From assembly GCA_014728035.1 (NCBI GenBank), contig WJMJ01000148.1:85228-149227 (forward strand): a stretch of 64,000 bases of DNA, given 5' to 3'. How positions within the stretch are numbered: position 1 is the stretch's first letter; each line of letters starts with the position of its first letter. The notes under the pieces were generated by a model that was not told the origin of the DNA, did no database searches, and saw only the letters and a program-made list of their open reading frames with translations. The translations under genes and the position numbers were made by a program. Below are positions 36,635 to 45,308 of this stretch, in pieces. This stretch comes from Promethearchaeota archaeon. GTDB taxonomy: Archaea; Asgardarchaeota; Thorarchaeia; Thorarchaeales; Thorarchaeaceae.

Positions 36635-37195
36635 TTATTTCTTGCCAGGTAACTTTGGGTGAACGGGGGGATAAGTAGCATAGAGTGACCTAGCTATCCT
36701 TAGAAAAATGTCTTTAACATTAAAGCCTGTCTTTGCCGAAGTCTCATAGAATGGGAAGCCATGAGAATCAGCATAGTTTCTACCAATTGCGGGAATGACC
36801 TCACGTTGATGAGTCATGTCTGCTTTATTTCCAAGAACAATGCAAGGAAGAGTTCTCCCGTCAACAGTCTTGATACTCTCAGTTAGTCCTTCTAGCCAAT
36901 AAGGAATATTCTCAAATGATTCCATAGAGGTTATATCATACACAAGTATAGCGTAATGAGCACCTTTGTAATACTTCGTTCTGAGCTCGTCAAAAGATGC
37001 TTGACCACCTAAATCAATCACTGTGAGGATAACTGGAGTAAACGTATCAATATTCAAGGCAATAGCACTAAGGTCTACTCCAACCGTAGCAGTATAATCT
37101 TCATCAAATTCACCTAACAATAATTGACGAATTAACGAGCTCTTACCTACTGAAGCATCTCCAACAAGCAATACTTTGTATGCTGCAACCGCCAA
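36635..37195 (-). CDS. Rab/Ras-like small GTPase
   Basis: A 186-residue small GTPase with complete motifs: P-loop GDASVGKSS, switch I Thr in TATVGVD, G3 DLGGQ, G4 NKAD and G5 ETSAKT. The frame is open to 37279, but a TTG at 37195 preceded at 8 nt by AAGGAG gives a protein starting MAVAAYKVLLVG, the usual GTPase N-terminus; the longer version adds 28 residues unlike the family. The C-terminus (HPKLPGKK) is basic, without Cys, so there is no prenylation site. It lies upstream of the longin-domain genes on the same strand. A divergent radical SAM gene starts 175 bp away. Confidence 0.9.
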   Translation of the reverse strand: MAVAAYKVLLVGDASVGKSSLIRQLLLGEFDEDYTATVGVDLSAIALNIDTFTPVILTVIDLGGQASFDELRTKYYKGAHYAILVYDITSMESFENIPYWLEGLTESIKTVDGRTLPCIVLGNKADMTHQREVIPAIGRNYADSHGFPFYETSAKTGFNVKDIFLRIARSLYATYPPVHPKLPGKK

Positions 37196-37369
37196 CGTGG
37201 TATCTCCTTGAGTATATCTAACTCTTATCGATAAATCCTTTACAAATGTGAATAATACAACACGTACAAATAAGGTCATTTCGTCTTCTTCTAAAAGATA
37301 TTAGCTCCATTCTTCTATAATGAACCGTGAGAAGGAAAAGACTATCTAGCTAAAACCGAGTTAGTAATT

Positions 37370-38260
37370 GTGATTATAGTGCTCAATTATGAGGGAAGTA
37401 TCTGGAGACCTCCCAGTGAAGCAAGAAGTCTTATTCTTCAAGCCACAGTGGGATGTTCCCATAATGCTTGTACATTTTGTATTTCTTACAAAAAGAAGAA
37501 ATACCGAGTTAGAGGTGTTGAGGGTATCAAAGAAGATCTCTCCAAAATACCAAATAGCTATCTTCATAGAGTACGTAGAGTTTTTCTTGCAGATGGCAAT
37601 GCTTTAGCTGTAGATGTAGACGAGATGCAATTAATTCTTGCAGAGTTAAATAAATCAATCCCGAATCTTGAACGAGTTGGAACCTATGCATATGCAAAAG
37701 ATGTTGATGGAAAAACTGTTGAAGATCTAAAAGACTTGAAAAAAGCAGGTCTTGGAATTGTATACTTAGGTCTCGAAACTGGTGATGACCAGCTACTTGA
37801 ATGGGTGAGAAAAGGATTAGATTCTAAGAAAAATATTGATTCATGTCTTATGGTTAGAAAAGCTGGTATTCCTCTATCCCTAACCATCATTCTGGGTCTA
37901 GGAGGACTTGAACTTTCTGAACGACATGCAAAAGCTACAGCCGAAGTTCTAAACAAGATTGACCCTGAATATGTAGGAGCACTTACACTCATGATTCCGG
38001 AAGGAACTCCTCTCCATTCAATTACGCAACGTGGAGAGTTCAAACCAATGTCCCCTAGTCAGATTCTTTCAGAAATGAAAATTCTCGTTCAACACCTTAA
38101 TCTCACCGAGTGCATCTTTAGAACAAATCATGCTTCAAATTACCTTCCTGTGAGAGGAACACTAAATCGAGATAAACAATTGATTCTGGATCAAATCACA
38201 GCAGCTCTAAATCAAGGTGAATCAGCACATCTAAGAACTGAATACATGAGAGGCTTGTAG
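37370..38260 (+). CDS. Radical SAM protein, uncharacterised
   Basis: A 296-residue radical SAM enzyme. The cluster motif is C29-x4-C34-x2-C37 in GCSHNACTFC, preceded by RPPSEARSLILQ, a signature of a widespread uncharacterised archaeal/bacterial group. The barrel continues with GIVYLGLETGDDQLL and TIILGLGG. There is no extra C-terminal Fe-S motif. The start is GTG. The reaction is unknown; the family is often annotated only as radical SAM protein. Confidence 0.88.
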   Translation: MIIVLNYEGSIWRPPSEARSLILQATVGCSHNACTFCISYKKKKYRVRGVEGIKEDLSKIPNSYLHRVRRVFLADGNALAVDVDEMQLILAELNKSIPNLERVGTYAYAKDVDGKTVEDLKDLKKAGLGIVYLGLETGDDQLLEWVRKGLDSKKNIDSCLMVRKAGIPLSLTIILGLGGLELSERHAKATAEVLNKIDPEYVGALTLMIPEGTPLHSITQRGEFKPMSPSQILSEMKILVQHLNLTECIFRTNHASNYLPVRGTLNRDKQLILDQITAALNQGESAHLRTEYMRGL

Positions 38261-38329
38261 ATAAATAACAACAAAAGCCATATCAATCATGGTGCTTATA
38301 ATAGGGATAAACTTACGGAAGGGAAATCC

Positions 38330-40843
38330 ATGGTAATTCAAGTACTACTTGTAGATGATGATTCGGATTTTCTAGAACTTACAAAAACTAATCTGGAAAA
38401 AATTTCTTCGGATCTTGAAATAACTACATGTACTACTGTTGATATTGGATTGGAACTTGTGCATTCGCAATATTTTGATTGTGTAGTGTCGGATTTCCAG
38501 ATGCCCGAAAAGGACGGCCTTGAATTCTTACAAGAATTGAGAGAGAAAGATATCAAAATCCCTTTCATAATCTTTACTGGACGAAGCAGAGAAGAAGTTG
38601 CCATCAAAGCACTAAATTTAGGAGCTTCTCAATATTTAACAAAAGGTGCTGATATCAAGAGTCAATTTCATCAATTGGAACATTCCATTAAACAATTAGT
38701 CCAACATAAAAGAACTGAGGAAAAATATGCAAAGCGAGAAGAAGAACTACATGAGTTTCTGAACAACACGCATATCGGGATAGAAATTATTGCTGAGGAG
38801 TCTAGTACTATTCTCTATGCTAATCATGGGATGGAAATTATCACTGGATATTCCCCTTCAGAATTAATAGAATTAACATTTGAAGAGCAAATAAAAATTA
38901 TACATCCTGAAGATAGAGAATTTCTTAGGAAAACAATCTTACAGCGAACCAAGGGTGAAAAGTCTCCGCCATATTACGAGATAAGATTAATACGAAAAAA
39001 CGAAGAAACAATCTGGGTTGCTATTACAACAATTCCAATTCAGTACAAGGGAAAATCAGCAATTCAGGTTGTGTTTCTAGATATTTCTCAACAAACATCA
39101 GGACAAGTTACTAGAACCAAAACAAAAGACAGAGTGATACTTGAAAAAATTAAAACTGGACTTTACATCTACGAACTTCGTGATGACGATCAGCTTGTCT
39201 TAATTGATGGAAATAATGCTGCCGGAGATATTACAGGAATATATCCTTCAGAATTCTTGGATGAGGAATTTCGTGAGATATGGCCAGAAACTGAAGAAGT
39301 TGGATTCTATCAGGCTATGATTAACGTGGTTAAAACTCACGAACCATATGAATCAGAGAGTTATGATTATCAGGACAATAGGGTTCAGGGATGCTATCGT
39401 ATTTTTGCATTTTATATACCACCTAAAATTCTCTGTGTTAGCTTCACAGATGTTACAGATCTGAAACAAATTCAAGAAGAATTGGAGAAAAATGAACGTA
39501 TTCTCGAAGCATTGTTTAAGATAACTAAACATCTCAACGAAACCTGTTTTTCCTTTACTGAACGAATGGAGAATGTTATTGAAAAGATAACTAAATCATT
39601 GCCAGAATATATGAATCCATCTTTGGAAATTACAATTGATTCTCAGAAATGGGGTAATTCTACAGAAGCCATGGAATGCATTCAGCAGTATCCAATCAAA
39701 ATTTTTGAAAAAGTAAGAGGAAATATGTCTCTTCATATCCCAAGAAAAATTGTTTCTGAAGTATCCCTATCAGAAGAAGATGATTCTATGCTCAAAACTA
39801 TCGTTGAACAGATAGGACAAACTCTTGCAAAACAAGAAACTAGAGCGGCTTTAGCTGAAGGAGAGAGAAAATACAGAACAGTTGTACAATCCATGGCAGA
39901 TTTGGTTCTTGTATTTGACAGTGAAAACAGACATCTTGAATATTTTCCGACAGACTCTGAATTAATCTTAACCGAACCAGAAGAATTTCTTGGTAAAACA
40001 ATCAGTGAAGTATTACCTGAGGAAATTGCCAAGGAATATGAGACCCGAGTTAAGCAAGCACGTGAAGGAAGAAAAAATATTGACTTCGAGTATTACTCAA
40101 TTAATCGAAGAGGGAAGGGAAGGTGGTTTCATGCGCTATTTACAAAACATGAGATAGAGGGTCAAGTACTCGTAGTAGTTAGAGAGATTAGCGAGAGAAA
40201 GAAACAAGAACAACTCGTTAAGAAACAGAAAACTGAACTAAGTAAGTTTGCTCATAGAATGCGGCATGATATAGTTGGAGTATTAAGTAATATCTATGGA
40301 TTTTTGGAGCTAATACGAAATGGTGAGATCGAACACATTGATTCTATCGAAAGATTAGTTGGTAGGTCGGAAAAGATACTTGAAAAATCGATAATTCTGG
40401 CAGATGCGGGGTTAATAATTGGGGAGAAAGAAGAAGTAGATTTTGAAACACTTATCAAGGATATAGCTAGTGAAGTTGTTCCGAAAACGATTCATGTTGA
40501 AGTAGAATGCATACCACATGTATATGGAGACCAAGAGAAATTAGCTCAAGTTACAATAAATATTTTGAGAAATGCTGTAACACATGGAGAACCATCCAGA
40601 ATATTCATCTTTCAAGAAATAGTAGATGGAAGACATGTTATCCGCTTTTGCAATGATGGAAAAGAGATACCCCCTCAAGAAATTATCAGGATTAAGGAGT
40701 TTGAAACAGCTTCGAAGCTACATGGAATAGGCCTTACAATCGTACAACGCATAATCGAAGCTCACAGATGGCAAATTACAATCTCAAGTTCAGAGGACAC
40801 CTGTTTCAGCATATGGATTCCTAATCAAGATATCGTAACATGA
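38330..40843 (+). CDS. Receiver-PAS hybrid histidine kinase
   Basis: An 837-residue cytoplasmic sensor kinase. The order is: N-terminal receiver domain with phosphoacceptor D55 (VVSDFQMPEKDG) and Lys in TKGADI; PAS domain (about 140-255); a second PAS-like region (265-380); a linker or GAF-like part (385-500); PAS (505-625); dimerisation helix with H646 in RMRHDIVG; and HATPase (about 720-837, with NILRNAVTHG and LHGIGLTIVQ). Having the receiver at the N-terminus suggests it takes phosphate from another kinase. No DNA-binding output lies next to it. No membrane helix is seen, so signals are intracellular. Confidence 0.88.
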   Translation: MVIQVLLVDDDSDFLELTKTNLEKISSDLEITTCTTVDIGLELVHSQYFDCVVSDFQMPEKDGLEFLQELREKDIKIPFIIFTGRSREEVAIKALNLGASQYLTKGADIKSQFHQLEHSIKQLVQHKRTEEKYAKREEELHEFLNNTHIGIEIIAEESSTILYANHGMEIITGYSPSELIELTFEEQIKIIHPEDREFLRKTILQRTKGEKSPPYYEIRLIRKNEETIWVAITTIPIQYKGKSAIQVVFLDISQQTSGQVTRTKTKDRVILEKIKTGLYIYELRDDDQLVLIDGNNAAGDITGIYPSEFLDEEFREIWPETEEVGFYQAMINVVKTHEPYESESYDYQDNRVQGCYRIFAFYIPPKILCVSFTDVTDLKQIQEELEKNERILEALFKITKHLNETCFSFTERMENVIEKITKSLPEYMNPSLEITIDSQKWGNSTEAMECIQQYPIKIFEKVRGNMSLHIPRKIVSEVSLSEEDDSMLKTIVEQIGQTLAKQETRAALAEGERKYRTVVQSMADLVLVFDSENRHLEYFPTDSELILTEPEEFLGKTISEVLPEEIAKEYETRVKQAREGRKNIDFEYYSINRRGKGRWFHALFTKHEIEGQVLVVVREISERKKQEQLVKKQKTELSKFAHRMRHDIVGVLSNIYGFLELIRNGEIEHIDSIERLVGRSEKILEKSIILADAGLIIGEKEEVDFETLIKDIASEVVPKTIHVEVECIPHVYGDQEKLAQVTINILRNAVTHGEPSRIFIFQEIVDGRHVIRFCNDGKEIPPQEIIRIKEFETASKLHGIGLTIVQRIIEAHRWQITISSSEDTCFSIWIPNQDIVT

Positions 40844-40960
40844 TTTCATTCTTTCAGAAAACCCGAGTGAAACAAGCATATTTAGTATTCGATCTATATG
40901 TAAATTGAAAGATACAAAAATGCACCAGTTGTATTCCTAGTTGTTTATTGACTTATCTTT

Positions 40961-41236
40961 ATGCCAATTATCTTTGCATATCAAGTATGGCTTTACAAAA
41001 ACATACGTTTCGGGAATATTATACTTCAAATTCCTATCCTTTTCAGAATAGCAATAGCGGAATCAATCCTCGGAGTCATGATGGGATTCATCTTGAGTTC
41101 AATTGCCCTTATTCTGCATGCCAAGTTAAGTGGACTCGAAAATGGAATACACGAAATATCAAGGCAAAAGGTATTCAGCAATATTTTCAAATTATTTTCT
41201 TCTAATTCTGGTTTCCACAAGTATTGTTCTTATTAG
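40961..41236 (+). CDS. Possible small membrane protein in a 512-bp gap
   Basis: The 40844-41355 gap contains one frame of 91 codons with two hydrophobic stretches (about 20-33 and 35-53) and a polar tail. There is no clear ribosome-binding site and no family. It may be spurious. Apart from this and the hairpin at its right end nothing else is seen in the gap. Confidence 0.25.
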   Translation: MPIIFAYQVWLYKNIRFGNIILQIPILFRIAIAESILGVMMGFILSSIALILHAKLSGLENGIHEISRQKVFSNIFKLFSSNSGFHKYCSY

Positions 41237-41335
41237 TTCTTTAAATTACAATTCAGATTAACTATTAGTTGACAGTCTCTGAAAAGGTAACAAGAGACAA
41301 CAAAGAAAGACTCTCAAAACCTTGAATGAAAAAGG

Positions 41336-41355
41336 AACGGCTTTAGATAGCCGTT
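41336..41355 (-). terminator. Hairpin terminator of the Nif3-like gene
   Basis: AACGGCT-TTAGAT-AGCCGTT forms a 7-bp stem that begins right at the gene's stop codon; on the minus strand it is followed by CCTTTTTCATTC. Confidence 0.7.
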
Positions 41356-42195
41356 TCAGTCTTCTGGTACAAATACACCACTCATAGGAGTTACTTCGAG
41401 ACCTTTCTCTCGTAGAGCTTTTACAAAAGGAGCTATTCCCACTGAATCCGATGACATATGTCCTGTTGCTATGAGGTTTCCAGCATTGTCCTCTTTTTTC
41501 AGCTCCTTTGCATCAGATGTGCCAAGGTGCATATAGAACACTGTTGAGAATCCTGCATTGAAGTATGCCATTGCTACTCCAGCTCCACCATTAGTCCCTC
41601 CAGCCATACCTACAGTCCATTTTCCAAGAAGATTAGAAGAGGATCCAACATAGACCACGGGTTCAGTCATTCCCAACTTCATCTCTGGCAGCTCCATCAT
41701 AGATTCAATAGCATCACTAACTCGAGGATTGTCAATTTTTTCAGTACCTTTCTTAATAGCTTCAGTAAATCGCCTTCGACAAATCAAGTCCAAAGGAAGA
41801 TGTATGTTCATGTAAGGGATATCAAGGAGTTTTGCTGCCGAGATATTATGATCATAATTACTTACGTGGGTTCGCATCTTAACAGCTTCAAGACGAGGTT
41901 GAATTGCTTTCTCTGCAATATGTGGAGAAATTCCTGCCTCTATCATTTGATCAATCTGTGTCTCCACAACTTTTTCAAAATTAATCCTTGAAGTGCCTCC
42001 TGGTGGATGATGTGCTATGACGAGATCGAAATTCAGTTCTTTTGCTAAGAGCATCTCTGGCAGTTGCATATCTATTCCGATTAATACATTCTTTATTTCT
42101 TTACCCGGATTATGAATACCCGAGTCACCTGGTATTTCATCTAGTCCAGCCATTTCAAGAGCCAAAGCCATTATTTCTTCAGTATCCATATTCAC
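41356..42195 (-). CDS. Nif3-like dinuclear metal-centre protein
   Basis: A 279-residue protein of the Nif3/NIF3L1 (GTP cyclohydrolase I type 2-like) superfamily. The metal-binding segment LVIAHHPPGG matches the family's H-H-P. Early GIDMQLPEMLLAKE and late FYMHLGTSDAKELK and TGHMSSDSVGI segments are also in register. Members bind two metal ions; their reaction is not settled. There is no operon partner. Family call fairly sure, function unknown. Confidence 0.78.
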   Translation of the reverse strand: MNMDTEEIMALALEMAGLDEIPGDSGIHNPGKEIKNVLIGIDMQLPEMLLAKELNFDLVIAHHPPGGTSRINFEKVVETQIDQMIEAGISPHIAEKAIQPRLEAVKMRTHVSNYDHNISAAKLLDIPYMNIHLPLDLICRRRFTEAIKKGTEKIDNPRVSDAIESMMELPEMKLGMTEPVVYVGSSSNLLGKWTVGMAGGTNGGAGVAMAYFNAGFSTVFYMHLGTSDAKELKKEDNAGNLIATGHMSSDSVGIAPFVKALREKGLEVTPMSGVFVPED

Positions 42196-42367
42196 TCACT
42201 ATGAAATTGGGATACAATCTAGAATAAGAACACACCGAATTGAACACATTTGTCAATAGTTACAAAATATGGATAAGTAGGAACCTTTTTCTTACATTTC
42301 CTTATTTGATATCGTAGATGGTTTGCATCTTCTTTATCCTGCTAATCGTCTTTTGGAGTGAGTTACA

Positions 42368-42766
42368 ATGGAGAAAATCTACGTCATAAGCTGTAGCCAA
42401 GACCTAGCAAGTATCGGTATGGATAGAATAAGGACGGGTGTTGAGGGCCTTGAAGAAACCACCATATCTCTTGATTGGTCAAAGGTACGTTTTGTTCCAG
42501 TTGTGGCAAATGAGACCGTTTCATTCAGAGAAGATGAAACAAAATTAGTATCGATTCGACCTATCAAAGTCCCAGCAAATGCAATGGTTATTCAGTCAAT
42601 GTATGGCACAAATGGAATGGGCCACATCTCCTGTATTGGATCTACAGAGTTCAAAATGTATAATGAAGATAGAGTTGCAGACATGTCTATGTTTCAGTCA
42701 AGACTTAAAGCAAAAGTAATGAAAGATGACTTACTTGGCCAAGTCCTTGTTGTTCCTGCAAAATGA
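42368..42766 (+). CDS. Hypothetical protein beside the sulfur-relay genes
   Basis: A 132-residue beta-rich cytoplasmic protein, no family recognised. It has one Cys early (ISCSQD, residue 9) and one later (HISCIGS), neither in a known motif. It converges on the tusA-like gene and shares a strong hairpin with it. AGTGAGTTACA precedes its ATG without a strong ribosome-binding site. Confidence 0.6.
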   Translation: MEKIYVISCSQDLASIGMDRIRTGVEGLEETTISLDWSKVRFVPVVANETVSFREDETKLVSIRPIKVPANAMVIQSMYGTNGMGHISCIGSTEFKMYNEDRVADMSMFQSRLKAKVMKDDLLGQVLVVPAK

Positions 42767-42773
42767 ATAATGC

Positions 42774-42791
42774 GCCGCCATAAAGGGCGGC
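42774..42791. terminator. GC-rich hairpin between convergent genes
   Basis: GCCGCC-ATAAAG-GGCGGC forms a 6-bp all-GC stem in the 35-bp space between convergent genes. It is flanked by A/T-rich sequence on both sides, so it can end transcripts in both directions. Confidence 0.65.
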
Positions 42792-42801
42792 CACATCAAA
42801 A

Positions 42802-43050
42802 TTATTTCACTCGTTTGATAAACCAAATCAGCTTATCGTCTTCTTCCCGCATCTCTATAATCTCATTGCCAGTGCGACTAGCCCATGAGGGGAAGTCTTT
42901 CTTTGTTCCGATATCAGTAGCGACTACTTTCAGAATCTCTCCAATATCTACTTTCTCGATCTCTTTCTTGGTTCGAAGAATTGGCATGGGACAGCGAAGT
43001 CCACTAGCGTCGAACTCCCTAGCGATCTGATGTTCAGTCATGGTAATCAC
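42802..43050 (-). CDS. tusA: TusA-like sulfurtransferase
   Basis: An 82-residue TusA/SirA-like protein with the signature GLRCPMPILRTKKEI; the Cys of CPMP carries persulfide sulfur. In bacteria TusA passes sulfur from IscS to TusBCD or to other acceptors; in archaea it works with DsrE-type proteins. Its neighbours here are DsrE-, DsrH-, DsrF- and TusD-like genes, which supports a sulfur-relay role. It is divergent from the membrane-protein gene at 43229. Confidence 0.92.
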   Translation of the reverse strand: MITMTEHQIAREFDASGLRCPMPILRTKKEIEKVDIGEILKVVATDIGTKKDFPSWASRTGNEIIEMREEDDKLIWFIKRVK

Positions 43051-43064
43051 TCTTTCTTAACAAT

Positions 43065-43180
43065 ATTTACGTTTTAATGTTACGATAGTACCAAAACTAA
43101 AACTTACTGAAATGTTGGTTACACATAGTTAAATAATACAGACTGTAATGTTGTTTTACATACATTATTTTAACGTAAAT
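43065..43180. promoter_or_regulatory. Inverted repeat pair flanking the tusA divergent promoter region
   Basis: ATTTACGTT (43065-43073) occurs again inverted as AACGTAAAT (43172-43180), with partial similarity extending to about 13 bp. The pair brackets the divergent promoters of the tusA-like gene and the 43229 gene, a position compatible with a regulator controlling both. The spacing of 98 bp between the copies suggests two sites rather than one palindrome. Confidence 0.35.
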
Positions 43181-43228
43181 GTTCTATTTCGTCATCTTTA
43201 TCAGTGGTTTTTACAATCGTTAAGCTAA

Positions 43229-43642
43229 TTGGTGAACACCATGGCAATATTGAAGCTATTACTATTCGTACTGTTCGCCTTGAACGTAAGCTCGATGTTC
43301 TCGGGATTTATGTTAGCGAGGAGGATGGGCTATTACCTGATGACTCAGGTCATGATGCTCATGTTTGCAATGCTTGTTGGAATAGGAGTGTTAGTAGTTG
43401 GATTATTCATTCCACCTGTAACTCCGGTGATGTTTGATCTATTACACTTTTTGATACTTGTTGATTTCATTCTTGTATTGCTAGCAACGATTTTGGAATT
43501 CGTTCAGATTCTACCGATTCTAATGAAGACGATGCAGGGAGGGCCAATCCATAGCTCTCATATCACGAATCTGATTGTTACAACCTTTCTAGCCCTTGCA
43601 ATGGTTCTATTCTACGTAGACATTGCATCAATAATACCATAG
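43229..43642 (+). CDS. Four-helix membrane protein linked to the sulfur-relay genes
   Basis: A 137-residue protein with four hydrophobic helices (about 5-25, 30-60, 70-95 and 112-132) and few charged residues. It has no family I recognise. It is 13 bp upstream of a dsrE-like gene on the same strand and so almost certainly shares its mRNA. A role in bringing a sulfur compound across the membrane, or anchoring the relay, is a guess from context. Confidence 0.7.
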   Translation: MVNTMAILKLLLFVLFALNVSSMFSGFMLARRMGYYLMTQVMMLMFAMLVGIGVLVVGLFIPPVTPVMFDLLHFLILVDFILVLLATILEFVQILPILMKTMQGGPIHSSHITNLIVTTFLALAMVLFYVDIASIIP

Positions 43643-43655
43643 GAGATGAAAAAAC

Positions 43656-44018
43656 ATGCCAAGTTTATACATTGTAGGTCAATGGGGCCCAGAAGCTGCT
43701 GAACGCTGCTATGGTCCTTTCGTAACTGGAACCACAGCACAAGCGCAGGATGTTGAAGCAAACATCTTTTTGATGATGGATGCAGTCTATCTGATGAAAA
43801 AGGGTGTTGCAGAGAAAGTAAAAGCACCAGGATTCCCACCACTCCCAGAGCTCATAGATGCATTTCTTGAGATGGGTGGCAAAATTCAGGTATGCTCAAA
43901 CTCAGCAGAATTCAGAGGTTTAGAAGAGGAAGACTTACGTGACTCACGCATTGAGATAGCTGGCGCAGCAACAATGATAGATGACACGTTAAAACATGAT
44001 AGGACTCTGATATTCTAA
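43656..44018 (+). CDS. dsrE: DsrE-family protein
   Basis: A 120-residue DsrE-like protein. It shows the Rossmann-like DsrE pattern: an N-terminal strand, a helix with ANIFLMMDAVYLMKKGVA, and a conserved Cys in IQVCSNSAEFRG that could carry persulfide. It follows the small membrane protein gene by 13 bp. The 3' end converges on the TusBCD-like operon with a shared hairpin between. Confidence 0.85.
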   Translation: MPSLYIVGQWGPEAAERCYGPFVTGTTAQAQDVEANIFLMMDAVYLMKKGVAEKVKAPGFPPLPELIDAFLEMGGKIQVCSNSAEFRGLEEEDLRDSRIEIAGAATMIDDTLKHDRTLIF

Positions 44019-44027
44019 CTCGAACTA

Positions 44028-44050
44028 CGTAGGGGAATAAAACCCCTACG
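44028..44050. terminator. Hairpin between dsrE-like and TusB-like genes
   Basis: CGTAGGGG-AATAAAA-CCCCTACG forms an 8-bp perfect stem between convergent genes, followed on the + strand by CATCCATTTTCTTTTT. Confidence 0.75.
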
Positions 44051-44064
44051 CATCCATTTTCTTT

Positions 44065-44367
44065 TTACAATGACACAACGCGGTCAAATTGTTCCATAAT
44101 CAAGTCAACCATCTCAGAATAGTCAACAAGAGTTGGTTTAACGACCAGACGACCGCCAATTCCACGTTCTTCAACATGATGTTTTGATGCAAAAACTGTT
44201 AGACCAAGGTCTGTAACCTCACTAGAATGTGGGCAACCTTTGTCAATCATAAACACACCATCCTGCACCAACAGAAGTGCTACCTCATCACTGATTTTTT
44301 TGAGAGCTGCTGCTACTTCGTGAAGACTATTACATTCCCTAGACATCCAAATTAAATACTTCATCAT
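44065..44367 (-). CDS. DsrH/TusB-like protein
   Basis: A 100-residue DsrH/TusB-type protein, last of a three-gene operon. Its fold pattern (MKYLIWMS strand, ALLLVQDGVFMI, VFASKHHVEERGIGG) follows the TusB/DsrH family. A Cys in KGCPHSSE may be functional. TusB, C and D form the sulfur-relay complex of tRNA 2-thiouridine synthesis in bacteria or part of DsrEFH in sulfur oxidisers; the role in this organism is inferred. Confidence 0.8.
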   Translation of the reverse strand: MMKYLIWMSRECNSLHEVAAALKKISDEVALLLVQDGVFMIDKGCPHSSEVTDLGLTVFASKHHVEERGIGGRLVVKPTLVDYSEMVDLIMEQFDRVVSL

Positions 44368-44375
44368 CTCGCCTC

Positions 44376-44726
44376 CTAAAATGTCACTACAACCTCGTTA
44401 ACCTTGAATTGTTCAGCAACTTGATCTTCATCCAAAATCTCTACTTCTTCCATGAGTTCTTCTTTTGTGATTCCACGATCTTCAAGCGATTTCTTACTAG
44501 CACAAATTCTTCCGTCGAATGAAAGGTAGGTCATTTTGAACATTTTTACATGCATAATATCCATTGTTTTCAATAAAGCATACACACCATCACCCATGAA
44601 AAGCATAGTAGGCTCATGATCCATTCCAAACATTCCTACTGAGGCTCGCCACCCCTCGAAATTAATGATTTTACCAAAAGGCCGAGTGTTAATCAAAAGT
44701 AATACAGGTCTCTCTTCAAATTCCAT
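44376..44726 (-). CDS. DsrF/TusC-like protein
   Basis: A 116-residue DsrE/F-superfamily protein, middle gene of the operon, 11 bp after the TusD-like gene and 8 bp before the TusB-like gene. Its strand-helix pattern (RPVLLLINTRPFG, ASVGMFGMDHEPTMLFMGDGVYAL) is typical. The Cys in GRICASKKSLEDRGI is near the family's variable active position. Confidence 0.82.
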   Translation of the reverse strand: MEFEERPVLLLINTRPFGKIINFEGWRASVGMFGMDHEPTMLFMGDGVYALLKTMDIMHVKMFKMTYLSFDGRICASKKSLEDRGITKEELMEEVEILDEDQVAEQFKVNEVVVTF

Positions 44727-44737
44727 TCTGATACCTC

Positions 44738-45103
44738 CTAAATTGAAAATGATATGAATCGATCACACTCACCAACGATCTCAGCAAACTCTGTAAGACC
44801 TGATACTTCAATACCATCAACAAAATCGCTACCTCGTTGGTCAAACCCTCTAGCAGAAGTACAAAGCCCACAAGCCTGAAATTCTACTCCTTCGTTTGCA
44901 AGTTCCATTAATTTATCATTCATTGCTCTGTCAGGATCAGGTTCTTGACCCAACTTCGCATTATTCACTCCGTCAACGAAGAGAAATACTTTCACAACGT
45001 ATCCCTTGTCAACTGCTGCTCGCACTAAATCGTAGAACGTGTGACTATTCTCGTACGTATATGGCGAGGACATTAGTAGAATTCCTAGAATCTTTTTCTC
45101 CAC
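44738..45103 (-). CDS. DsrE/TusD-like sulfur-relay protein
   Basis: A 121-residue DsrE/TusD-like protein with the active-site segment FQACGLCTSARG, whose Cys pair is characteristic of the catalytic subunit of the TusBCD/DsrEFH complex. It is the first gene of the operon. The start is GTG. With the TusA-like protein and second DsrE it makes a complete-looking sulfur-transfer set. Confidence 0.88.
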   Translation of the reverse strand: MEKKILGILLMSSPYTYENSHTFYDLVRAAVDKGYVVKVFLFVDGVNNAKLGQEPDPDRAMNDKLMELANEGVEFQACGLCTSARGFDQRGSDFVDGIEVSGLTEFAEIVGECDRFISFSI

Positions 45104-45308
45104 CTGAACAACTCTCCAAATTAGATTATCATTTCTTAGGGAAATGGGTTAAAAAATGTAAGGAATCGGATATAATTTGATTGACAACTATAGATTTTAA
45201 ACAAAAAATGCAACACAATATAGTGAACTTGTCAAACAATATGTGCAAAAAAACACAAGCATGATTATCAATGCGGATTGAATTATCATATATGGTTATA
45301 TTTGAGGG

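Noticed and set aside
37196..37279. 28-residue N-terminal extension of the GTPase at 36635
   Set aside because: The residues do not resemble a GTPase leader, and a TTG with AAGGAG at the right distance lies at 37195, giving a normal N-terminus.
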